Source: Dietzia cinnamea NBRC 102147
GTDB lineage: Bacteria; Actinomycetota; Actinomycetes; Mycobacteriales; Mycobacteriaceae
DNA length: 64,000 bases
Assembly: GCF_001571065.1 (NCBI RefSeq)
Contig: NZ_BCSW01000016.1
Location: forward strand, 1 to 64,000
Reading direction: 5' to 3'
How positions within the stretch are numbered: position 1 is the stretch's first letter; every line of letters begins with the position of its first letter. Positions 27,486 through 38,167 of this stretch are shown piece by piece. The notes beneath the pieces are model-generated. The model was not told the DNA's origin. It searched no databases and worked only from the letters and a program-made list of their open reading frames with translations. A program made the position numbers and the translations under genes.

Positions 27486-28337
27486 ATGCTGCGTGTCGCA
27501 CTGCCCAACAAGGGCGCACTGTCCGAGTCCGCCTCCGAGATGCTCTCCGAGGCCGGTTACCGCCGTCGCCACGAGGGGAGCAAGGACCTCACCCTGATCG
27601 ACCCGGACAACGACGTCGAGTTCTTCTTCCTTCGACCCAAGGACATCGCCGTCTACGTCGGCTCCGGCCGACTCGACCTGGGGATCACCGGCCGCGACCT
27701 GGCCGCCGATTCGATGGCCGAGGTGAACGAGGTCCTGGATCTCGAATTCGGCCACTCCACGTTCCGGTACGCAGGACCCGCCGGCGCGGGATGGTCGACC
27801 GACCGACTCGCCGGCGCCCGGATCGCGACGTCGTACCCGAACATCGTGCGCCGCGATCTCCAGCGGCGGGGGGTCGAGGCGGAGGTGATCCGCCTGGACG
27901 GCGCCGTGGAGATCTCCATCCAGTTGGGTGTGGCCGATTGCATCGCCGACGTGGTGGGGTCCGGCCGGACGCTGAAGGTCCACGGCCTCGAAGCGTTCGG
28001 CGACGTGCTGTGTGACTCCTCGGGCGTCTTGATCTCGCGCGCGGACGCCGAGGTGACGGCCGCGATGTCGCAGATGCGCGCGCGACTCCAGGGCGTCGTC
28101 TTCGCCCAGCAGTACATGATGCTGGACTACAACTGCCCCAAGGGCCTCCTCGACGAGGTCTCGACGATCACGCCGGGGATCGAGTCACCCACCGTGTCCC
28201 CGATGGCCGACCCGGCGTGGATCGCGGTCCGGTCGATGGTGCCGCGCAAGCGGGTCAACTCGATCATGGACGAGTTGGCCGCCGCCGGCGCGAAGTCGAT
28301 CATCGCGACCGACATCCGCTCCTGCCGCATGGGATAG
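27486..28337 (+). CDS. hisG: ATP phosphoribosyltransferase, long form (HisG)
   Basis: A 283-residue enzyme that condenses ATP and PRPP in the first, committed step of histidine synthesis. It starts with [19 protein letters not shown] and contains [35 protein letters not shown] (the PRPP loop) and a C-terminal ACT-like regulatory domain ending with [32 protein letters not shown]. The third domain means the enzyme is probably feedback-inhibited by histidine and does not need HisZ. ATG has GGAGA upstream. Confidence 0.95.
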   Translation: MLRVALPNKGALSESASEMLSEAGYRRRHEGSKDLTLIDPDNDVEFFFLRPKDIAVYVGSGRLDLGITGRDLAADSMAEVNEVLDLEFGHSTFRYAGPAGAGWSTDRLAGARIATSYPNIVRRDLQRRGVEAEVIRLDGAVEISIQLGVADCIADVVGSGRTLKVHGLEAFGDVLCDSSGVLISRADAEVTAAMSQMRARLQGVVFAQQYMMLDYNCPKGLLDEVSTITPGIESPTVSPMADPAWIAVRSMVPRKRVNSIMDELAAAGAKSIIATDIRSCRMG

Positions 28338-28425
28338 GACTATCGCCGCTGCCGAAGGTGTGCGAGAAATGCGCCGCTCCGCGATAGCCGAAACGTGGCC
28401 CAACTCGATGAAATGTTCGCACTGT

Positions 28426-28438
28426 TACACTTCTACGG
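28426..28438 (+). promoter_or_regulatory. probable leaderless promoter of the DUF262-DUF1524 gene
   Basis: TACACT (28426-28431) with an extended TG (TGTTACACT) ends 7 bases before the GTG at 28439. The 101-base gap before it also contains the inverted repeat CTATCGC (28340-28346) / GCGATAG (28381-28387). Confidence 0.5.
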
Positions 28439-30601
28439 GTGAAGGCCGAGCAGCGCACGTTCAGCGAATTGGTGGATGGACAGCGGCAGTTGCTTGTCCC
28501 GCTGTACCAGCGCCCTTACAGCTGGACTAAAAAGCAACGTGCAATTCTCGTCGACGACATCTTCGAGAAGTTCGAAGATGTTGACACGCCCGATAACCAC
28601 TTCCTCGGATCTGTCGTCTTGGCGCCCGCAACCGGTTCTAGCTTCTTCGGGATCCAGCGCCTCCTAGTCGTGGACGGTCAGCAGAGGCTCACCAGTCTCT
28701 ACATCTTCGTTCTGGCGATCCGCGACAGGTTGCGAGAGCGAGATCAGAACGGCGCTGCCGAGAAGACGAACGACGTCTACTTGATAAATCGGCACGAGAC
28801 CGGGGAATCACGGCTCAAGCTCCTTCCGACACAGTTGGACCGTACTGCGCTGGAGCACTTGGTCGACGGCACGACTCGCCCGGACGGCCCCTCTGAGATC
28901 CTCAACGCTTTCGATGAGTTCAGCGCTCTGGTCGACACGATGGACGACGACCGACTTTCCAGGCTACTGAACGTGATCACCTCTCGAATGGAGATCATCG
29001 CAATCTCCCTGTCGGCCGAGGACAATACTTTTCGAATATTCGAATCGCTGAATGACAAGGGGCTTTCCCTGACTCAGGGCGACCTTCTCCGCAATCATGT
29101 GTTCATGATGCTGCCCACGCAGGGAGACCTCGTCCACAGGACAATGTGGGCGGACATTGAGCGGAACATTGGCTCCGATCGAATCGAGGATCTCGCTTAC
29201 CTGGATATGGTCTTGCGAGGAACTCCGACACTGTCGAAGAAGAACACCTACCAAGCCCAGAAGAACAGGCTCACGCGGCGAGCGGCGGACGAGGACGACG
29301 TGATCGACTTCGTGCGCGATCTTCGTCGCCGGAGTACCTACCTTCGGAACATTCTCTCTCCGGAGACGTCAGACAGTCCCACCGTCGCCGCAGCACTGCG
29401 ACGAATCAAGCGCCTCGGAAACGAGACCATCCACCCACTTGCATTGTTTCTGCTCGAAGGCCGCGGGGAGGGCCAGATGAGCGACGACGACGTAGCGCTG
29501 GCGCTGCACTACGCGGAATCGTTCTTGGTCCGCCGGACCCTGGCCGGGCTGACTGCCGCTGGCCTGAACCGGCTGTTCACTAGATTGCCTCAAGAGCTGG
29601 ACTTCGCGGAACATGTCCCTTCGCGTATTCGCCTCATACTGTCGCGGCCCCAGTACCGCTGGCCGAACGACGACGAGCTCCGGAACAACGCAGTCCGCGA
29701 ACGGCTGTACAACATCTCGAGGAACCCGACGCTCCGTCACGTCCTGCTGGGCCTGGAGGAATCCTACGGACACAAAGAGCTCGGCCTAATTAACTCGGAG
29801 TCGCTCTCTATCGAGCACATCCTTCCGCAGAAGCCGCCGTCATCTTGGGAGGCCCCCATCCTGACGATCGACGGGATCGATCCGGAGATGCAGCTGCACT
29901 GTTTGGGAAACCTCACGCTCACCGGTTTAAACAGTGAGATGGGAAATAACACTTTCTCTGTCAAACGCCAGACTCTGCGTAGCAGCAAGCTTGCCCTCAA
30001 CGTCGAGATCGCCTCGCATCCCCAGTGGGGGAGCGCGGAAATCCTCGAACGCGCGAGGGAGTTGGCAGATCGCGTGGCCTCCCTCTGGGCCGGCCCGGCG
30101 GTCGCAGGAAATCAACCTGCGTCCGCCTCAGATACCCGGCCGGCCCGGGTGTCCCCGGGCCCCCGCGTTCCGGACGGCGAAACCAGTGGGTTCGGCTGCC
30201 AACGGCCTGCGGAGACAGCCGCCGGTCTGACAGAGCCTCCCAAGGCACCAATAAGCGGTATCGGGACTGCTTCCGTTCCTTCGTCATCGCCACCTCGATC
30301 AACTCGGCCTGTGCGAGCCTCCCGTTCGAATACAGCGCGGGGCTCGACTGTCACGCCGGCTCCGCTACATAAGAGCTACAGCGGGTCGATCGAGGAACAT
30401 CTCCGTGAATGCCTCCAGCGGGTCGCCCCAGGCGGCTACCTGACCACCAATCAGATCTGTGCGATGGAGTCGTCGGCATTCAAACGACGGGGATTGACGC
30501 GAGCCCGGCTCGACGACTGGCTGACTGAGAACGAGCGGTACCACACGGAGTTCTGGCTCGAACGAACTGCGCGCAACGTCACGGTCTACCGGACGAGGTA
30601 G
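28439..30601 (+). CDS. DUF262-DUF1524 (GmrSD/SspE-like) nuclease with extra C-terminal domain
   Basis: A 720-residue probable defence nuclease. The N-terminal DUF262 (ParB/Srx-like nucleotide-hydrolysing) domain has VPLYQRPYSW (20-29), FLGSVVL and the DGQQR signature (about 79-83). The DUF1524 HNH domain has SIEHILPQK (about 457) and LGNLTLTGLN (about 489) with the catalytic His and Asn. A Pro/Ser/Arg linker (about 555-645) leads to a separate about 75-residue C-terminal module that may bind DNA or a partner. Relatives cut modified phage DNA (GmrSD) or act with phosphorothioation (SspE). Base composition is visibly less GC-rich than neighbours, pointing to transfer between hisG and the thioesterase. 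No partner gene is beside it. Confidence 0.88.
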   Translation: MKAEQRTFSELVDGQRQLLVPLYQRPYSWTKKQRAILVDDIFEKFEDVDTPDNHFLGSVVLAPATGSSFFGIQRLLVVDGQQRLTSLYIFVLAIRDRLRERDQNGAAEKTNDVYLINRHETGESRLKLLPTQLDRTALEHLVDGTTRPDGPSEILNAFDEFSALVDTMDDDRLSRLLNVITSRMEIIAISLSAEDNTFRIFESLNDKGLSLTQGDLLRNHVFMMLPTQGDLVHRTMWADIERNIGSDRIEDLAYLDMVLRGTPTLSKKNTYQAQKNRLTRRAADEDDVIDFVRDLRRRSTYLRNILSPETSDSPTVAAALRRIKRLGNETIHPLALFLLEGRGEGQMSDDDVALALHYAESFLVRRTLAGLTAAGLNRLFTRLPQELDFAEHVPSRIRLILSRPQYRWPNDDELRNNAVRERLYNISRNPTLRHVLLGLEESYGHKELGLINSESLSIEHILPQKPPSSWEAPILTIDGIDPEMQLHCLGNLTLTGLNSEMGNNTFSVKRQTLRSSKLALNVEIASHPQWGSAEILERARELADRVASLWAGPAVAGNQPASASDTRPARVSPGPRVPDGETSGFGCQRPAETAAGLTEPPKAPISGIGTASVPSSSPPRSTRPVRASRSNTARGSTVTPAPLHKSYSGSIEEHLRECLQRVAPGGYLTTNQICAMESSAFKRRGLTRARLDDWLTENERYHTEFWLERTARNVTVYRTR

Positions 30602-30663
30602 CACACTTACCGCAGCACACCGGGGCTCTGAAGTCCACCAGCCGCGTCCGTACATTCTCGGGC

Positions 30664-31434
30664 TCACACCCGCTCGACGAGCAGGGCCTGCAGGGTGTCG
30701 CCGATCGCGCCCTTCTCATCGAACAGTGTCCCGGAGGTCGCGCCGACCCCGTCCGGTCCGATCGACGCCCGGGCGGCCACGCCGATCCAGCGGCCGACGG
30801 GCGGTCGGTGCAGGTGCGTCACGAGGTCGGTGTTGAGAAACCGCCACTCGGCGGGCTCGAGGACCGCGCCGACCCCGTTGGCGATGTCGGCCACGCACAT
30901 CACGTGCTGGACGGGCGTCGGCTCCTCCCCGGCGACCAGCGGCAGAGTGGGCCGGGCCCAGACGGTGCCGTCCTCGGCGCCGCGGATCTCGAGCGAGTCG
31001 ATGTAGCCACTCGTCCAGCGGGTGAAGAAGTCGCCGTTGTGATCGGTGTCCGGCAGTACGCGCGGCGTCTCGGCCGCCTGCTCGACGTGGGTGGTGTCGC
31101 CGGTGGCGAGTCGCCACGCACTCGCCCGCGCGACGGTCCGTCCGCCGGCGACGAGCTCCGACTCCAGCAGCTGGATCCGGCGGCCCGGTCGGACCACGCG
31201 GGCACGGGTCCGCAGTTCACCGAGCGGGACGGGCCCCAGCAGATCGACGGCCACGCGGGCGATGCGTGCGCCGCCGCCGGCGTCGAGGCGCTCCATGGCG
31301 CGGGTGAGGATGGCCGAGGGCGGCGCTCCGTGCTGCAGGTCCGGGCCCCAGGCGCTGACGGTGTGCGGGGTCGCGCGGAAGACCTCCCAGCCGTCGTCGG
31401 ATCCCAGCGGCTCGAAGTAGGCCTCCGTCATCAT
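30664..31434 (-). CDS. acyl-CoA thioesterase, double hot-dog (TesB-like)
   Basis: A 256-residue protein with two hot-dog halves. The first half has HTVSAWGPDLQHGAPPSAILTRAMERLD, typical of TesB-like thioesterases; the second contains PVQHVMCVADIANGVGAVL and WRFLNTDLVTHLHRPPVGRWIGVAARASIGPDGVGATSGTLFDEKG. Length matches the PF13622 type. The substrate acyl-CoA is unknown. Two adjacent ATGs are possible; the first overlaps the stop of the RecB-like gene, and GAGGAG lies upstream, so translation is probably coupled. Confidence 0.88.
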   Translation of the reverse strand: MMTEAYFEPLGSDDGWEVFRATPHTVSAWGPDLQHGAPPSAILTRAMERLDAGGGARIARVAVDLLGPVPLGELRTRARVVRPGRRIQLLESELVAGGRTVARASAWRLATGDTTHVEQAAETPRVLPDTDHNGDFFTRWTSGYIDSLEIRGAEDGTVWARPTLPLVAGEEPTPVQHVMCVADIANGVGAVLEPAEWRFLNTDLVTHLHRPPVGRWIGVAARASIGPDGVGATSGTLFDEKGAIGDTLQALLVERV

Positions 31435-32342
31435 GAACTCCTCGGTTCTCCTCGCCCGGTCAACAGATCGCGTGCGCCGGCGGGGACCACGCGGGTCCCC
31501 GGCCACCCCGGGTACTCGGGCGGGGTGCCGCCGAACGCCGGGCACAGCGCCTGATGATTGCACCAGTCGCACAGGCGGGACGTGCGGGGGCGGAAGTCAC
31601 CGGTCTGCCCGGCCCGCTCGATCTCCGACCACAGCGCGTCCAGGGACGCCTCGGTCTCGACGAGCGACGCGTGGTCCGGGGTGAAGGTGAGCCAGCTGCC
31701 GTTCTTGAGATAGATGAGTTTCAGCTGCGCGGGCAGCACACCATGGATGCGCTGGTACATCAGGGCGTAGAACCGCATCTGGAACATCGCCTGGTCCTGG
31801 AAGCGCGGGTGCGGGGGTTTACCCGTCTTGTAGTCGACCACCCGGACCTCCCCGGTGGGCGCGACGTCGACCCTGTCGAGGAAGCCGTGCAGCGGGGTGC
31901 CGGCCGCGGTGGCGGTGACCAGGTACTGCTCGCAGGAGGCGGGGGAGAAGCGCTGCGGATCCTCGACGCCGTAGAGCGCCGCGACCAGCGCCGCGACCTG
32001 CGCCTGGAAGTCGGCGCGGTCGGACAGCGGGACCACCGTCGCGCCGTCCTCCTCGGCGTAGAAGCGCTCGACGGCGGCGGGGACGAGGTCCGCGGCGCGC
32101 TGCGGCGCCCGCTCGGACTGCTCGAGTCCGTACAGCTCCTCGAGCACGGAGTGGACGACCGTGCCGAGGACCTGGGCGCGAGTCTTGGGCTCCGGGATGC
32201 GGTCCACGGCGCGCAGCCGGTACAGCAGCGGGCACTGCCGGTAGTCGGACGCGCGAGAGGCCGACAGGGCGAGGGGCTTGCGCTCCGGCAGGGGTACGTC
32301 GCCCGCTGCCGGGATGGCACCGATTTCGAGGGGATCCGTCAC
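31431..32342 (-). CDS. RecB-family PD-(D/E)XK exonuclease
   Basis: A 303-residue single-domain nuclease. The order is SASRASDYRQCPLLYRLRAVDRI (first iron-sulfur Cys), LGTVVHSVLEELYG (His), GFLDRVDVAPTGEVRVVDYKTGKPP (catalytic Asp and DYKTG Lys), then QMRFYALMY, and RLCDWCNHQALCPAF with three closing cysteines. The four cysteines suggest an AddB-like Fe-S nuclease. It is conserved next to trmI in Mycobacteriales. Start GTG 32342 (leaderless spacing) preferred over TTG 32372. Confidence 0.9.
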   Translation of the reverse strand: MTDPLEIGAIPAAGDVPLPERKPLALSASRASDYRQCPLLYRLRAVDRIPEPKTRAQVLGTVVHSVLEELYGLEQSERAPQRAADLVPAAVERFYAEEDGATVVPLSDRADFQAQVAALVAALYGVEDPQRFSPASCEQYLVTATAAGTPLHGFLDRVDVAPTGEVRVVDYKTGKPPHPRFQDQAMFQMRFYALMYQRIHGVLPAQLKLIYLKNGSWLTFTPDHASLVETEASLDALWSEIERAGQTGDFRPRTSRLCDWCNHQALCPAFGGTPPEYPGWPGTRVVPAGARDLLTGRGEPRSS

Positions 32343-33238
<896 letters not shown>

Positions 33239-33273
33239 GGGAGCGCGCGCCCACCCGCGTGCCACCCCGGCGA

Positions 33274-33279
33274 TAGGGT
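33274..33279 (+). promoter_or_regulatory. probable -10 box of the arc-dop-pup-pafA operon
   Basis: TAGGGT, 54 bases before the arc start, gives a leader of about 47 bases ending in AGGAGG at 33318-33323. Confidence 0.35.
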
Positions 33280-33332
33280 GAAGGGGACGACGACGAGGAG
33301 ACCCGTCGACGACCAGGAGGGCAGGTGATCGC

Positions 33333-35033
33333 GTGACCGAGGGACGTTCCCCGGCCGGCCAGGGCGAGGACAGGGTGGCGGTCGACCGCGCCGAACTCGC
33401 GCGGCTGCGCAAGGCCGTGGACGAGGGGGCCCGATCGGATCGGGAGAAGTCGATCAAGATCGACGCCCTCGGCGCCCGCAACGTCCGGCTCGCGGAACTG
33501 CTCAAGGACTCACGCGACCAGCTCGAGGCCCTCAAGGGCGAGGTCGAGCGGCTCGGTACCCCGCCCAGCACCTACGGCGTGGTCCTCACCCGTCCCGCCG
33601 GCGCGGACACCGTCGAGGTCATGGCCGCCGGTCGCCGCATGCGCCTGGCGATCGCCCCCGGCGTGGACGCCGCGGACCTGACCCCGGGCGTGACCGTGCG
33701 CCTCAACGAGGCCATGACCGTTCTGGAGGTCTCGAGCGAGCTCCCGGTCACCGGCGTGACCGCCGTCCTGCGGGACGTGCTCGCCGACGGCGTGCGCGCG
33801 CGGGTGGTCATGGGCAACGACGAGGAGCACATCGTGGTCCTCGCCGCCGCCCTGCGCGGTGCGCGCACGGCCGAGCACCCCGCACCCGTCCGCCCCGGCG
33901 ACGCGGTCCTCGTCGATCCCAAGGCCGGCGTGGCCTACGAGGTGGTGCCCAAGGCGGAGGTCGACGAGCTCCTCCTCGAGGAGATCCCGACGGTCGAGTA
34001 CTCCGACATCGGCGGTCTGGGTCCGCAGATCGAGCAGATCCGCGACGCGATAGAGCTGCCTTTCGTCCACCACGACCTGTACCGCGAGTTCCACCTGGCC
34101 CCGCCGAAGGGTGTCCTGCTCTACGGCCCTCCCGGATGCGGCAAGACCCTCATCGCCAAGGCCGTGGCGCACTCGCTGGCGCGTGCGGCCGCGGTGGCCC
34201 GGGGTGACGACGTCAGCGACGGCCGGTACCCGAACTCGTACTTCCTCTCGATCAAGGGCCCCGAGCTGCTCAACAAGTACGTCGGCGAGACCGAGCGGCA
34301 CATCCGGTCGATCTTCGAACGCGCGCGGGAGAAGGCCACCGAGGGCAACCCGGTGATCGTCTTCTTCGACGAGATGGACTCCATCTTCCGCACCCGCGGG
34401 TCCGGCGTGTCCTCGGACATGGAGACGACGATCGTTCCGCAGCTGCTCGCCGAGATCGACGGCGTGGAGGACCTGCGCAACGTCATCGTGATCGGCGCCT
34501 CCAACCGTGAGGACATGATCGATCCCGCCATCCTCCGGCCCGGCCGCCTGGATCTGAAGATCCGCATCGACCGGCCCGACCGGAACGCGGCTGCGGACAT
34601 CCTCGCCAAGTACATCACCCCGGACCTTCGCTTCGACCCGGTCGAGGTCGGAGACACGGACCGTGAGACCCATGTCCGCGAACTCATCGAGCGCATCGTC
34701 GACCGGCTCTACACCCGTGACGCCTCCACCACCTACGTGCACCTCGTGTACGCCTCCGGCCGCCGGTCGTCGCTCTACCTCGCCGACCTGACCTCCGGGG
34801 CGATGCTGCGCAACATCGTCGACCGCGCCAAGAAGCTGGCGATCAAAGACATCGTCCACGGCACCGGCCGGGGACTGACCACCGACGACTTCCTCGACGC
34901 GGTCGACGCCGAATTCGCCGAGAACACGGACCTTCCCAACACGTCCAACCCCCAGGAGTGGGCACGCCTGACCGGCGTCCGAGGTGAGCGCGTCATCGAG
35001 GTCTCCGTCCCCAACCGGGGAGACGGGCGGTGA
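33333..35033 (+). CDS. arc: proteasome-associated AAA ATPase ARC (Mpa homologue)
   Basis: A 566-residue AAA unfoldase that binds pupylated proteins. An N-terminal coiled coil (about 14-75) binds Pup, two OB folds follow (about 75-225), then the AAA module with Walker A GPPGCGKT (about 264-271) and Walker [13 protein letters not shown] (about 340-351). The C terminus ends [10 protein letters not shown]. It lacks the QYL tail with penultimate Tyr that docks Mpa to the 20S core in Mycobacterium. With no prcBA nearby this ATPase may remodel or unfold tagged proteins without degradation, as proposed for Corynebacterium. Overlaps dop by 4 bases. Confidence 0.95.
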   Translation: MTEGRSPAGQGEDRVAVDRAELARLRKAVDEGARSDREKSIKIDALGARNVRLAELLKDSRDQLEALKGEVERLGTPPSTYGVVLTRPAGADTVEVMAAGRRMRLAIAPGVDAADLTPGVTVRLNEAMTVLEVSSELPVTGVTAVLRDVLADGVRARVVMGNDEEHIVVLAAALRGARTAEHPAPVRPGDAVLVDPKAGVAYEVVPKAEVDELLLEEIPTVEYSDIGGLGPQIEQIRDAIELPFVHHDLYREFHLAPPKGVLLYGPPGCGKTLIAKAVAHSLARAAAVARGDDVSDGRYPNSYFLSIKGPELLNKYVGETERHIRSIFERAREKATEGNPVIVFFDEMDSIFRTRGSGVSSDMETTIVPQLLAEIDGVEDLRNVIVIGASNREDMIDPAILRPGRLDLKIRIDRPDRNAAADILAKYITPDLRFDPVEVGDTDRETHVRELIERIVDRLYTRDASTTYVHLVYASGRRSSLYLADLTSGAMLRNIVDRAKKLAIKDIVHGTGRGLTTDDFLDAVDAEFAENTDLPNTSNPQEWARLTGVRGERVIEVSVPNRGDGR

Positions 35034-36523
35034 ACCCGCGCGGGCGCGTCATCGGCACGGAGATCGAGTTCGGGATCGTCGCCGTCGGGCAGCCGCTGCT
35101 CAGCTCGGTGGTCACCTCGACCCAGGTGATCAAGGCCTACACCGACCCGGGCGAGGCCGCCGGGGGAGCCGACGAGGCCCGCTGGGACTACGGCTCGGAG
35201 TCGCCCCTGCGCGACGCCCGCGGCTTCGACCTGGGCGCGGCACGTGCCTACGATCCCAGCGAGTTCGGGGTGACCAACCGGGTGCTGACCAACGGGGCCC
35301 GCTTCTACGTCGACCACGCACACCCCGAGTACTCGGCTCCCGAGGTCGACTCCCCACGCGACGCGGTGATCTGGGACAAGGCCGGCGAGGTGATCATGCA
35401 CCGCGCGGGCGTCGAGTCGACGGCCACCGAGGGCAACGCCGAGCTCAAGCTCTACAAGAACAACGTCGACGGCAAGGGCGCCTCCTACGGCGCCCACGAG
35501 AACTACCTCGTGCGCCGCGACGTCGACTTCGACGGGCTCACCGTGAGCCTGGCCCCGCACCTACTGTCCCGCCAGGTGTTCAGCGGTGCCGGCCGCGTCG
35601 GGATCGGCCAGTCCGGAGAGACGGCCGGCTACCAGCTCGCCCAGCGCGCCGACTACATCGAGGTCCTCACCGGGCTCGAGACCACCCTGCGGCGGGGGAT
35701 CATCAACACCCGCGACGAGCCCCACGCCCCGGACGAGACGTGGCGCCGCCTGCACGTCATCATCGGCGACGCGAACATGTCCGAGTTGGCCACCTACCTC
35801 AAGATCGGCACCACCTGCCTCGTGCTGGACGCGATCGAGGCGGGGGGCGACTTCTCCGACCTGTTGCCCGTCGATCCCGTCGAGGCGGTCCACATCATCA
35901 GCCACGACCCCACGCTCCGGGCGACCGTGGGACTGCCCGACGGCCGGAACGTCACCGGCCTCGCTCTCCAGCGCGAGATCCTCGAGCGGGTCGCGGGCGT
36001 CATCGGCGACGGCACGGGCCGCCCGGGCTGGGCGCTCGAGGTCCTGGGCGAGTGGCGCGGGATCCTCGACGCGCTCGAGGAGAACCCGATGTCGTGCGCC
36101 GACCGACTGGACTGGCCCGCCAAGCTCCGGCTGCTGGAGGGCTTCCGCACCCGCGACGGCCTGGACTGGGACCACGCCCGGCTCGCCCTCATCGACGTCC
36201 AGTACCACGACATCGACCCGCGGCGTGGACTCTACAACCGTCTGGTCGCCAAGGGCGCCATGCGCCGACTGGTCACCGACGACGAGGTCGAGGCCGCGGT
36301 CACGACCCCGCCCGCACGAACGCGGGCCTGGGCCAGGGGACGCTTCCTCGCCGAACTCGGCGACCGCATCCGCGCCGCCGGGTGGGACCACGTCGTCGTC
36401 GTCGACTCCCGCGGCCACGAACGCCACGTCGACCTCACCGACCCCTACGTCGGGTCCCGCGAGTACTGCGAGGCCCATCCCGACTTCCTCGGGCCCGACG
36501 GGCCCGACCAGTACCCGTACTGA
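35030..36523 (+). CDS. dop: Pup deamidase/depupylase (Dop)
   Basis: A 497-residue enzyme of the carboxylate-amine ligase (glutamine-synthetase-like) fold. It converts the C-terminal Gln of Pup to Glu and removes Pup from substrates. GTEIEFGIV (7-15) holds catalytic-site acidic residues, then [28 protein letters not shown] with the catalytic Asp region, [18 protein letters not shown], and [12 protein letters not shown]. It has the extra loop around residues 36-75 that sets Dop apart from PafA. The GTG start overlaps arc. Confidence 0.95.
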   Translation: MNPRGRVIGTEIEFGIVAVGQPLLSSVVTSTQVIKAYTDPGEAAGGADEARWDYGSESPLRDARGFDLGAARAYDPSEFGVTNRVLTNGARFYVDHAHPEYSAPEVDSPRDAVIWDKAGEVIMHRAGVESTATEGNAELKLYKNNVDGKGASYGAHENYLVRRDVDFDGLTVSLAPHLLSRQVFSGAGRVGIGQSGETAGYQLAQRADYIEVLTGLETTLRRGIINTRDEPHAPDETWRRLHVIIGDANMSELATYLKIGTTCLVLDAIEAGGDFSDLLPVDPVEAVHIISHDPTLRATVGLPDGRNVTGLALQREILERVAGVIGDGTGRPGWALEVLGEWRGILDALEENPMSCADRLDWPAKLRLLEGFRTRDGLDWDHARLALIDVQYHDIDPRRGLYNRLVAKGAMRRLVTDDEVEAAVTTPPARTRAWARGRFLAELGDRIRAAGWDHVVVVDSRGHERHVDLTDPYVGSREYCEAHPDFLGPDGPDQYPY

Positions 36524-36567
36524 CGGCCCGCACAGGCCCGTCCCGCTCAGACACACGAGGAGACACC

Positions 36568-36744
36568 ATGTCCCAGATCCAGAAGAACGCCGGCGGACCC
36601 GCCGACCCGGACGACGAGGCCGGCCAGCTCGTCAAGTCCGCCGACACCACCACCGCCGACTCGCTGCTCGACGAGATCGACGACATCCTCGAGACCAACG
36701 CCGAGGAGTTCGTGAAGTCCTACGTCCAGAAAGGCGGGCAGTAG
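36568..36744 (+). CDS. pup: prokaryotic ubiquitin-like protein Pup
   Basis: A 58-residue, mainly disordered, acidic protein. The C-terminal half DSLLDEIDDILETNAEEFVK forms the helix that binds the ARC coiled coil, and the end is YVQKGGQ. The terminal Gln means Dop must deamidate it before PafA can attach it to lysines. GAGGAG lies before the ATG. The gap to pafA is 6 bases; in Mycobacterium prcB and prcA follow pup, and here they are absent. Confidence 0.97.
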   Translation: MSQIQKNAGGPADPDDEAGQLVKSADTTTADSLLDEIDDILETNAEEFVKSYVQKGGQ

Positions 36745-36750
36745 ACCCCC

Positions 36751-38157
36751 ATGATCCGTCGCATCGTCGGGATCGAGACCGAGTTCGGAATCACCAGCGT
36801 CAGCGGTGAAGGCGCTCGTGGGCTCGGCGCCGACGAGATCGCCCGCTATCTGTTCCGCCCCGTCGTGGAGCGCTGGCGCAGCTCGAACGTCTTCCTCGAC
36901 AACGGCGCGCGCCTCTACCTCGACGTGGGCTCCCACCCCGAGTACGCGACCGCCGAATGTGACGGGCTGCGACAGATCGTCGCCCACGACAGGGCGGGGG
37001 AGCGGATCGTCGACGACCTCGCCCTGGCCGCCGAACAGTCCCTCGCGGACGAGGGCATCGACGCCCGCGTCTACCTGTTCAAGAACAACACCGACTCCGT
37101 GGGCAACTCCTACGGATGCCACGAGAACTACCTGCTCGACCGCAGCACCCAGGTGCGGGGCCTCGCCAACACCCTGCTCCCGTTCCTCGTCAGCCGGCAG
37201 CTCATCTGCGGCGCCGGCAAGATCCTGCCCGGCATCCCAGCCGGCGTGGGCCTGGGGGAGACCTCCGAGCCGGTGTACTGCTTCTCCCAGCGCGCCGAGC
37301 ACATGTGGGACGGCGTGTCCTCGGCGACCACCCGCTCGCGACCGCTCATCAACACCCGCGACGAACCGCACGCCGACTCGACGCGGTTCCGGCGCATGCA
37401 CGTGATCGTCGGCGACTCCAACATGATCGAGACCACGACGCTGCTCAAGATCGCCAGCACCCGGCTCGTGCTGGAGATGATCGAGGCCGGCGTCGAGCTG
37501 CGGCCGATGGCCGTCGCGCACCCCATACGCGCGATCCGCGAGATCAGCCGCGACCTCACCGGCACCCGCCCCGTCGCCCTCACCGACGGCACAACCATGT
37601 CCGCGCTCGAGATCCAGCGCGAGTTCCTGGGCGCGGTCCGGCGCTACCTCGACGCCGGCGGATGGGAGCGCGACGACCGCCCGGACGTCGAACACTGCGT
37701 GGCCCTGTGGGAGCGCATCCTCGACGCCGTGGAGTCCGGGGACCACGACTCGATCGCCGCCGACGTCGACTGGGCCGCCAAACTGCGCCTCATCCGGCAG
37801 GTGCAGGCCAGGACGGGCGCCGACCTCGACCACCCGCGCCTCGCGCAGATCGACCTCACCTACCACGACATCCGGCCCGGGCGGGGGCTGCACTCCGTGC
37901 TCGAACGCCGGGGGATGGTCTCGCGCGTCGTCGACGACGCCGCCGTCGAACGCGCCCGCAGCGTCGCCCCCGAGACCACCCGCGCCGCGCTGCGCGGTCG
38001 ATTCATCACCGCCGCACGGCAGGCCGGGCGCGACTTCACCGTGGACTGGGTGCACCTCAAGCTCTCCGACGGCTCGGTACCCACCGTCGCACTGACCGAC
38101 CCGTTCGCCGAGGTCGACCCGCGTGTCGACGATCTCATCGCCGCGCTCGGACGATAG
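36751..38157 (+). CDS. pafA: Pup-protein ligase (PafA)
   Basis: A 468-residue ligase that activates the C-terminal Glu of Pup with ATP and joins it to substrate lysines. [12 protein letters not shown] (4-15) holds the Mg-binding Glu, [25 protein letters not shown] (about 55-79) the catalytic Asp region, [18 protein letters not shown] the nucleotide site, and [13 protein letters not shown] a second conserved block. It lacks the Dop-specific loop. The stop codon TAG is part of the predicted pafB -10 box. Confidence 0.96.
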   Translation: MIRRIVGIETEFGITSVSGEGARGLGADEIARYLFRPVVERWRSSNVFLDNGARLYLDVGSHPEYATAECDGLRQIVAHDRAGERIVDDLALAAEQSLADEGIDARVYLFKNNTDSVGNSYGCHENYLLDRSTQVRGLANTLLPFLVSRQLICGAGKILPGIPAGVGLGETSEPVYCFSQRAEHMWDGVSSATTRSRPLINTRDEPHADSTRFRRMHVIVGDSNMIETTTLLKIASTRLVLEMIEAGVELRPMAVAHPIRAIREISRDLTGTRPVALTDGTTMSALEIQREFLGAVRRYLDAGGWERDDRPDVEHCVALWERILDAVESGDHDSIAADVDWAAKLRLIRQVQARTGADLDHPRLAQIDLTYHDIRPGRGLHSVLERRGMVSRVVDDAAVERARSVAPETTRAALRGRFITAARQAGRDFTVDWVHLKLSDGSVPTVALTDPFAEVDPRVDDLIAALGR

Positions 38158-38167
38158 CGTTCCAGCA
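38155..38167 (+). promoter_or_regulatory. probable leaderless promoter of pafBC, inside the pafA stop
   Basis: TAGCGT (38155-38160) includes the pafA stop codon TAG and ends 7 bases before the pafB GTG at 38168. There is no ribosome-binding site before that GTG. pafB and pafC would therefore be expressed separately from the tagging genes. Confidence 0.5.

Noticed and set aside
36745-36750. Search for prcB/prcA between pup and pafA
   Set aside because: Only six bases lie between the genes and no proteasome-subunit motif was seen elsewhere in the window.
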